Origin: DATEEW01 sp035273665 | GTDB taxonomy: Bacteria; Pseudomonadota; Gammaproteobacteria; Burkholderiales; SG8-39 | DNA length: 9,026 bases | Direction: 5' to 3' | NCBI GenBank assembly: GCA_035273665.1 | Contig: DATEOW010000010.1 | Location: forward strand, 1-9,026 | Shown: piece by piece, positions 5,718 through 9,026 of the stretch | Numbering within the stretch: the stretch's first letter is position 1 | Layout: every line of letters begins with the position of its first letter | Translations under genes and position numbers: made by a program | The notes under the pieces: generated by a model | The model's input: only the letters and a program-made list of their open reading frames with translations | Databases searched by the model: none | Told to the model about the DNA's origin: nothing

Positions 5718-6470
5718 ATGTTTGCCAGAATCAAAGAAGACATCGCCAGCGTTTTCGATCGTGATCCTGCCGCCAGGAACACATGGGAGGTGTTGACTTG
5801 TTATCCCGGCTTCCATGCCTTGCTATGGCACCGCATGGCACACCGCTTATGGAACGCCAAATTCCGCTGGCTTGCGCGCGTCTTATCGCATTTCACACGC
5901 TGGATGACGGGCGTTGAGATCCACCCCGGCGCAAAAATCGGCCGGCGGGTTTTTATCGATCACGGCATGGGCGTGGTCATCGGCGAGACCGCAGAAATCG
6001 GCAATGACTGCACTCTCTATCATGGCGTGACTTTGGGAGGTACTTCCTGGAATAAAGGGAAGCGGCATCCCACGCTGGGTAAGGGCGTCGTCGTCGGTGC
6101 CGGTGCAAAGATTCTGGGACCGATTCTCGTGGCCGACGGCGCCAAAGTCGGGTCCAACGCAGTGGTTGTTAAAGATGTTCCGCCTGGCGCGACCGCAGTG
6201 GGAATTCCCGCAAGAGTGATTGAGGACCGCCGGGACGAAATCCGCGAGGCGCATGCAGCCAAATTGGGCTTTTCTGCTTACGGCCTATCGACGTCCGAAG
6301 ACGACCCGGTCAGCCAGGCGATCCGGGGTCTGACCGATCACACGGCCGAGCTCGAACAGCGCGTCGAGATGCTCCTGCGCGAGATAGAACAGCTCAGAGC
6401 GCAGGACGATGCGCGGACAATCGCCGAGCGTTTCGATCCGGCGCCCTTGCGCAAAGTGGTCGATAAATAG
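5718..6470 (+). CDS. cysE: Serine O-acetyltransferase CysE
   Basis: CysE transfers acetyl from acetyl-CoA to L-serine, giving O-acetylserine, the committed step of cysteine synthesis. The 250-residue product begins MFARIKEDIASVFDRDPAAR, typical of the short, EpsC-like form, and lacks part of the longer N-terminal domain of E. coli CysE (273 residues). Hexapeptide repeats of a left-handed beta helix run from about 65 to 175 (VEIHPGAKIGRRVFIDHG, VVIGETAEIG, VVVGAGAKILGP, AKVGSNAVVV). Catalytic Asp81-His82 (IDHG) and His117 (KRHP) match E. coli Asp157-His158 and His193. The C-terminal tail (about 215-236) is a short coiled coil. The start at 5718 is set by family alignment, AAGG 7 nt upstream, and a promoter whose -10 box ends at 5692. 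Directly upstream of iscR, it supplies the cysteine that IscS consumes, an arrangement also known in Azotobacter and Pseudomonas. Confidence 0.96.
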   Translation: MFARIKEDIASVFDRDPAARNTWEVLTCYPGFHALLWHRMAHRLWNAKFRWLARVLSHFTRWMTGVEIHPGAKIGRRVFIDHGMGVVIGETAEIGNDCTLYHGVTLGGTSWNKGKRHPTLGKGVVVGAGAKILGPILVADGAKVGSNAVVVKDVPPGATAVGIPARVIEDRRDEIREAHAAKLGFSAYGLSTSEDDPVSQAIRGLTDHTAELEQRVEMLLREIEQLRAQDDARTIAERFDPAPLRKVVDK

Positions 6471-6498
6471 ACCGGTCGAATAAGCAATTTCCGGAATA

Positions 6499-6523
6499 TT
6501 AGTTGATCAATTTGCTCGGGTTT
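6499..6523 (+). promoter_or_regulatory. Putative IscR operator 1 at the iscR promoter
   Basis: About 19 of 25 positions fit the remembered type 1 IscR consensus (left TTAGTTGATC, right CTCGGGT). It covers the -35 hexamer and spacer of the predicted iscR promoter and aligns base by base with the cysE box. Confidence 0.65.
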
Positions 6524-6531
6524 TGTATACT
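6503..6531 (+). promoter_or_regulatory. Putative sigma-70 promoter of the iscRSUA operon
   Basis: TTGATC (6503-6508, 4 of 6 matches) and TATACT (6526-6531, 5 of 6 matches) are separated by 17 bp. Transcription would start near 6538, about 46 nt before the iscR ATG. Both hexamers lie in IscR-like boxes, consistent with autorepression of isc by holo-IscR as in E. coli. Confidence 0.75.
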
Positions 6532-6551
6532 TGACTAAGTTTCTCGGGATT
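6527..6551 (+). promoter_or_regulatory. Putative IscR operator 2 at the iscR promoter
   Basis: The left half, ATACTTGACT, matches the type 1 consensus perfectly and the right side reads CTCGGGAT; about 20 of 25 positions agree. It begins inside the -10 hexamer and covers the predicted transcription start. The box starts 28 bp after the start of operator 1, leaving 3 bp between the two. Confidence 0.72.
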
Positions 6552-6583
6552 GGTTTTCGCCAGTTTCCTCAAGAGGTTAAATC

Positions 6584-7054
6584 ATGAGATTGACGACCAA
6601 AGGCCGCTTTGCGGTGACCGCCATGTTGGACCTAGCCCTTCATTCCGGGCGGGGTCCCGTGACGCTTGCGGGCATCAGCCGCCGCCAAAGTATTTCGCTT
6701 TCCTACTTGGAACAGCTCTTCGGCAAATTGCGGCGTCACGCGCTTGTCGAGAGCGTTCGCGGCCCTGGCGGGGGATACCACCTAGCGCGCTCGCCGGAAG
6801 ACGTCTCCGTAGCACAGATCGTTGTTGCCGTAGACGAGGCCTTGGATGCCACTCAATGTGGCGGCAAAGAAAACTGTCATGACGAAGGCCGCTGTATGAC
6901 CCACGATTTGTGGACGCGCCTGAATGAAAAAATGTTTGCTTATTTGGAGTCGGTGAAGCTGTCGGATTTGATGGCCGAACAACACAAAAAAGGCAATGTC
7001 GCTGTGTTGCAGGATCGCCGCCACGCCGAAGCGCGTAGTGCGGTCAATGCTTGA
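6584..7054 (+). CDS. iscR: Fe-S cluster-sensing transcriptional regulator IscR
   Basis: IscR is an Rrf2-family winged-helix repressor that binds a [2Fe-2S] cluster and shuts down isc genes when clusters are plentiful. The 156-residue protein opens with MRLTTKGRFAVTAMLDLALH. It carries the DNA-recognition helix SISLSYLEQLFGKLRR with Glu43, which in E. coli discriminates against type 2 sites in the apo form, and the wing RGPGGGYHLAR. The cluster ligands Cys92, Cys98, Cys104 and His107 are all present at the same positions as in E. coli, so cluster sensing should be intact. The ATG at 6584 has the ribosome site AAGAGG at 6571-6576. It is first in the isc operon, with 9 bp to iscS, and two IscR-like boxes overlap its promoter. 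No deviation is seen. Confidence 0.97.
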   Translation: MRLTTKGRFAVTAMLDLALHSGRGPVTLAGISRRQSISLSYLEQLFGKLRRHALVESVRGPGGGYHLARSPEDVSVAQIVVAVDEALDATQCGGKENCHDEGRCMTHDLWTRLNEKMFAYLESVKLSDLMAEQHKKGNVAVLQDRRHAEARSAVNA

Positions 7055-7063
7055 GAGACAGAG

Positions 7064-8290
7064 ATGGATAACGATCACGCTTTGAAATTTCCCATTTATT
7101 TGGACTACTCCGCGACGACGCCGGTTGATCCGCGCGTGGCCGCGAAGATGATTCCTTATCTGACCGAAAGCTTCGGCAATCCCGCGAGCCGTTCGCATGC
7201 CTATGGCTGGACAGCGGAGCAGGCGGTAGAAGAGGCGCGCGCGCAGGTCGCGGCGCTGGTCAATGCCGACGCCAAAGAAATCGTCTGGACTTCAGGCGCA
7301 ACGGAGTCGATCAACCTTGCGCTCAAAGGCGCCGCGAACTTCTATAAGACCAAGGGCAAGCACATCATCACAGTGAAAACCGAGCACAAGGCAACGCTCG
7401 ACACCGTGCGTGAACTGGAGCGCCAAGGTTTTGAAGCGACCTATCTCGACGTGGAAGAAAACGGTCTGCTCGATCTGAAAAAATTCGAAGCCGCGCTGCG
7501 TTCCGACACGATTCTGGTTTCGGTGATGTCGGTGAATAACGAGATCGGTGTCATTCAGGACATCGCCGCGATCGGCGAAATCTGCCGCGCCAAGGGCATC
7601 ATCTTTCACGTCGATTCCGCGCAAGCAACCGGCAAAATCGAAATCGACCTGCAGAAGCTCAAGGTCGACCTCATGTCTTTCTCAGCGCACAAGACCTACG
7701 GCCCGAAGGGAATCGGGGCGCTGTACATTCGGCGCAAGCCGCGTGTGCGTCTGGAAGCGCTGATCCATGGCGGCGGCCATGAGCGCGGCTTTCGCTCCGG
7801 CACTTTGCCGACCCACCAGATTGTCGGCATGGGCGAGGCGTTCCGTATCGCGCGCGAAGAAATGAAAACCGAAAACGAGCGGATCCGTTATCTGCGCGAC
7901 AAGCTGCTGAAAGGTTTGCAAAACATCGAAGAGGTTTATATCAACGGCGATCTTGAGCACCGTGTGCCGCATAACCTCAATATCAGTTTCAACTTCGTCG
8001 AAGGCGAATCGTTGATCATGGCGGTGAAGGATATCGCGGTGTCTTCAGGCTCGGCCTGTACTTCGGCCAGTCTGGAGCCTTCTTATGTACTGCGCGCATT
8101 GGGACGTTCGGATGAATTGGCGCATAGCTCGATTCGTTTCACCATCGGGCGCTTCACAACCGAACCGGAAGTCGATTACACGATCGAACTTCTGGCACGC
8201 AAAATCGGCAAACTGCGCGAGCTTTCGCCGCTATGGGAAATGCATCAGGAAGGTATCGACTTGAATACGGTCCAATGGGCCGCACATTGA
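7064..8290 (+). CDS. iscS: Cysteine desulfurase IscS
   Basis: IscS is a PLP-dependent homodimer that converts L-cysteine to alanine and carries the sulfur as a persulfide to IscU and other acceptors. The 408-residue protein has the expected KFPIYLDYSATTPVDPRV start region, the substrate-side KTEHKA (His108), and the PLP-contacting HVDSAQ (Asp184). The Schiff-base lysine is Lys210 in SFSAHKTYGPKG, and the active-site Cys332 lies in the mobile loop motif SSGSACTSASLEPSY. It ends in the typical WAAH, close to the 404-residue E. coli length. The group I form with the long cysteine loop fits a dedicated Isc desulfurase. The ATG at 7064 has a purine-rich GAGACAGAG directly before it. It is co-directional with iscR (9 bp) and iscU (15 bp), indicating one transcript. 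Confidence 0.98.
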   Translation: MDNDHALKFPIYLDYSATTPVDPRVAAKMIPYLTESFGNPASRSHAYGWTAEQAVEEARAQVAALVNADAKEIVWTSGATESINLALKGAANFYKTKGKHIITVKTEHKATLDTVRELERQGFEATYLDVEENGLLDLKKFEAALRSDTILVSVMSVNNEIGVIQDIAAIGEICRAKGIIFHVDSAQATGKIEIDLQKLKVDLMSFSAHKTYGPKGIGALYIRRKPRVRLEALIHGGGHERGFRSGTLPTHQIVGMGEAFRIAREEMKTENERIRYLRDKLLKGLQNIEEVYINGDLEHRVPHNLNISFNFVEGESLIMAVKDIAVSSGSACTSASLEPSYVLRALGRSDELAHSSIRFTIGRFTTEPEVDYTIELLARKIGKLRELSPLWEMHQEGIDLNTVQWAAH

Positions 8291-8305
8291 ATACTGGAGT
8301 ACGAC

Positions 8306-8716
8306 ATGGCATATAGCGAAAAAGTTATCGATCACTATGAGAACCCGCGTAACGTCGGCTCGTTCGCCAAGGGCGACGAGCAGGTGGGGACGGGTATGGT
8401 CGGCGCACCTGCCTGTGGCGACGTAATGAAGCTGCAAATCAAGGTCAACGAGCACGGCGTCATTGAAGATGCCAAATTCAAGACCTACGGCTGCGGTTCG
8501 GCTATTGCGTCTTCCTCGCTCGTCACCGAATGGGTCAAAGGTAAGACCCTCGATCAGGCGCTCGACATCAAGAACACGCATATCGCGGAAGAACTAGCGT
8601 TGCCGCCCGTGAAGATTCACTGTTCGATCTTGGCCGAGGACGCCATCAAGGCGGCGGTCGAGGACTACAAGAAAAGACAAGGCGCGACAACCGAAGTCGC
8701 CGCGAGTGCTGCTTAA
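8306..8716 (+). CDS. iscU: Fe-S cluster assembly scaffold IscU
   Basis: IscU is the scaffold on which [2Fe-2S] clusters are built from IscS-derived sulfur before HscA/HscB-aided transfer. The 136-residue protein carries cluster ligands Cys37 (GAPACGD), Asp39, Cys63 (TYGCGSA) and Cys106 (KIHCSI). The HscA-recognition motif LPPVK is intact at 99-103. It is about 8 residues longer than the 128-residue E. coli protein because of an Ala-rich tail ending VAASAA. The ATG at 8306 follows GGAG (8296-8299) at good spacing. The next gene is 11 bp downstream, and its ribosome site overlaps this stop codon, suggesting translational coupling. Confidence 0.98.
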   Translation: MAYSEKVIDHYENPRNVGSFAKGDEQVGTGMVGAPACGDVMKLQIKVNEHGVIEDAKFKTYGCGSAIASSSLVTEWVKGKTLDQALDIKNTHIAEELALPPVKIHCSILAEDAIKAAVEDYKKRQGATTEVAASAA

Positions 8717-8727
8717 GGACAATTGCA

Positions 8728-9026
8728 ATGGCTATCACGCTCACCGAAAAAGCAGCAACGCATGTGCAAAACTTTATCGCCAAGCGCGGTAAGGGAGCCG
8801 GCTTGCGTCTCGGTGTCCGCACGACGGGCTGTTCCGGTATGGCTTACAAGCTTGAATACGCCGATGAAGTCAATGCCGACGACCTGACTTTCGAAAGCCA
8901 TGGCGTCAAAGTTATTGTGGATCCGAAGAGCCTTCCTTACATCGACGGTACCGAACTCGATTTCGCGCGCGAAGGATTGAACGAAGGCTTCAAGTTCAAC
9001 AACCCGAACGTGAAAGATGAGTGCGG
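8728..9026 (+). CDS. iscA: A-type iron-sulfur carrier IscA (partial, cut by window edge)
   Basis: IscA belongs to the HesB/IscA family and carries iron or [2Fe-2S]/[4Fe-4S] clusters from IscU to target proteins. The 99 codons visible begin MAITLTEKAATHVQNFIAKR and include the conserved GVRTTGCSGMAY with Cys35. They end NNPNVKDEC, reaching Cys99, the first cysteine of the C-terminal CGC pair. The final Cys101 and the last few residues lie beyond the edge (E. coli IscA has 107 residues). The AAGGA ribosome site at 8715-8719 overlaps the iscU stop. Position in the operon and sequence favour IscA over ErpA. hscB, hscA and fdx would be expected next but cannot be seen. Confidence 0.96.
   Translation, partial: MAITLTEKAATHVQNFIAKRGKGAGLRLGVRTTGCSGMAYKLEYADEVNADDLTFESHGVKVIVDPKSLPYIDGTELDFAREGLNEGFKFNNPNVKDEC

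Noticed and set aside
6567..6576. CCTC-AA-GAGG dyad over the iscR ribosome site
   Set aside because: A 2-nt loop cannot form a stable hairpin, and 4-bp arms are expected by chance.
1..9026. Mobile elements, CRISPR arrays, tRNA or rRNA genes, toxin-antitoxin or defence genes
   Set aside because: No terminal inverted repeats, transposase motifs, regularly spaced repeats, or tRNA-like folds were seen; all long frames are accounted for by housekeeping genes.

Overview
The window looks like a chromosomal housekeeping and stress region of a proteobacterium, most probably a betaproteobacterium. This rests on the remembered look of the MutS, SuhB, IscS and IscA sequences and on the conserved gene order suhB / trmJ-cysE-iscRSUA, which is shared by beta- and gammaproteobacteria. 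No database search was possible, so the lineage is an inference. I see no mobile elements, tRNAs, rRNAs, CRISPR arrays or signs of recent gene transfer.

Layout. At the left edge mutS runs on the minus strand and is cut by the window end just after the ATPase signature motif. A 226-bp divergent spacer follows. Next is a gene for a small membrane-anchored double zinc-ribbon protein of unknown function. After it come an AhpC-type peroxiredoxin and an AhpD-type CxxC reductase, resembling the Mycobacterium tuberculosis ahpC-ahpD pair and separated by a strong intrinsic terminator. suhB (inositol monophosphatase family) lies on the minus strand, convergent with ahpD. The two stop codons sit in the two copies of a perfect 11-bp tandem duplication. 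trmJ (tRNA Nm32 methyltransferase) is divergent from suhB and is followed by cysE (serine acetyltransferase) and the iron-sulfur cluster operon iscR-iscS-iscU-iscA. iscA is cut by the right edge.

How the genes work together. CysE starts cysteine synthesis. IscS takes sulfur from cysteine and passes it to the scaffold IscU, IscA is an A-type carrier, and IscR is the Fe-S-sensing repressor. The iscR promoter carries two side-by-side sequences matching the type 1 IscR operator. A third match lies over the cysE promoter with the same geometry: the box starts 4 bp upstream of the -35 hexamer, and the -35/-10 spacer is 17 bp. This suggests that cysteine supply and Fe-S assembly are jointly derepressed when clusters are scarce. 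The operator and promoter also fix the cysE start at 5718.

The window holds no clearly new multi-gene system. The points most worth a second look are the cysE operator, the stop-codon duplication, the zinc-ribbon protein with a cysteine-rich C-terminus, and the ahpC/ahpD control region.
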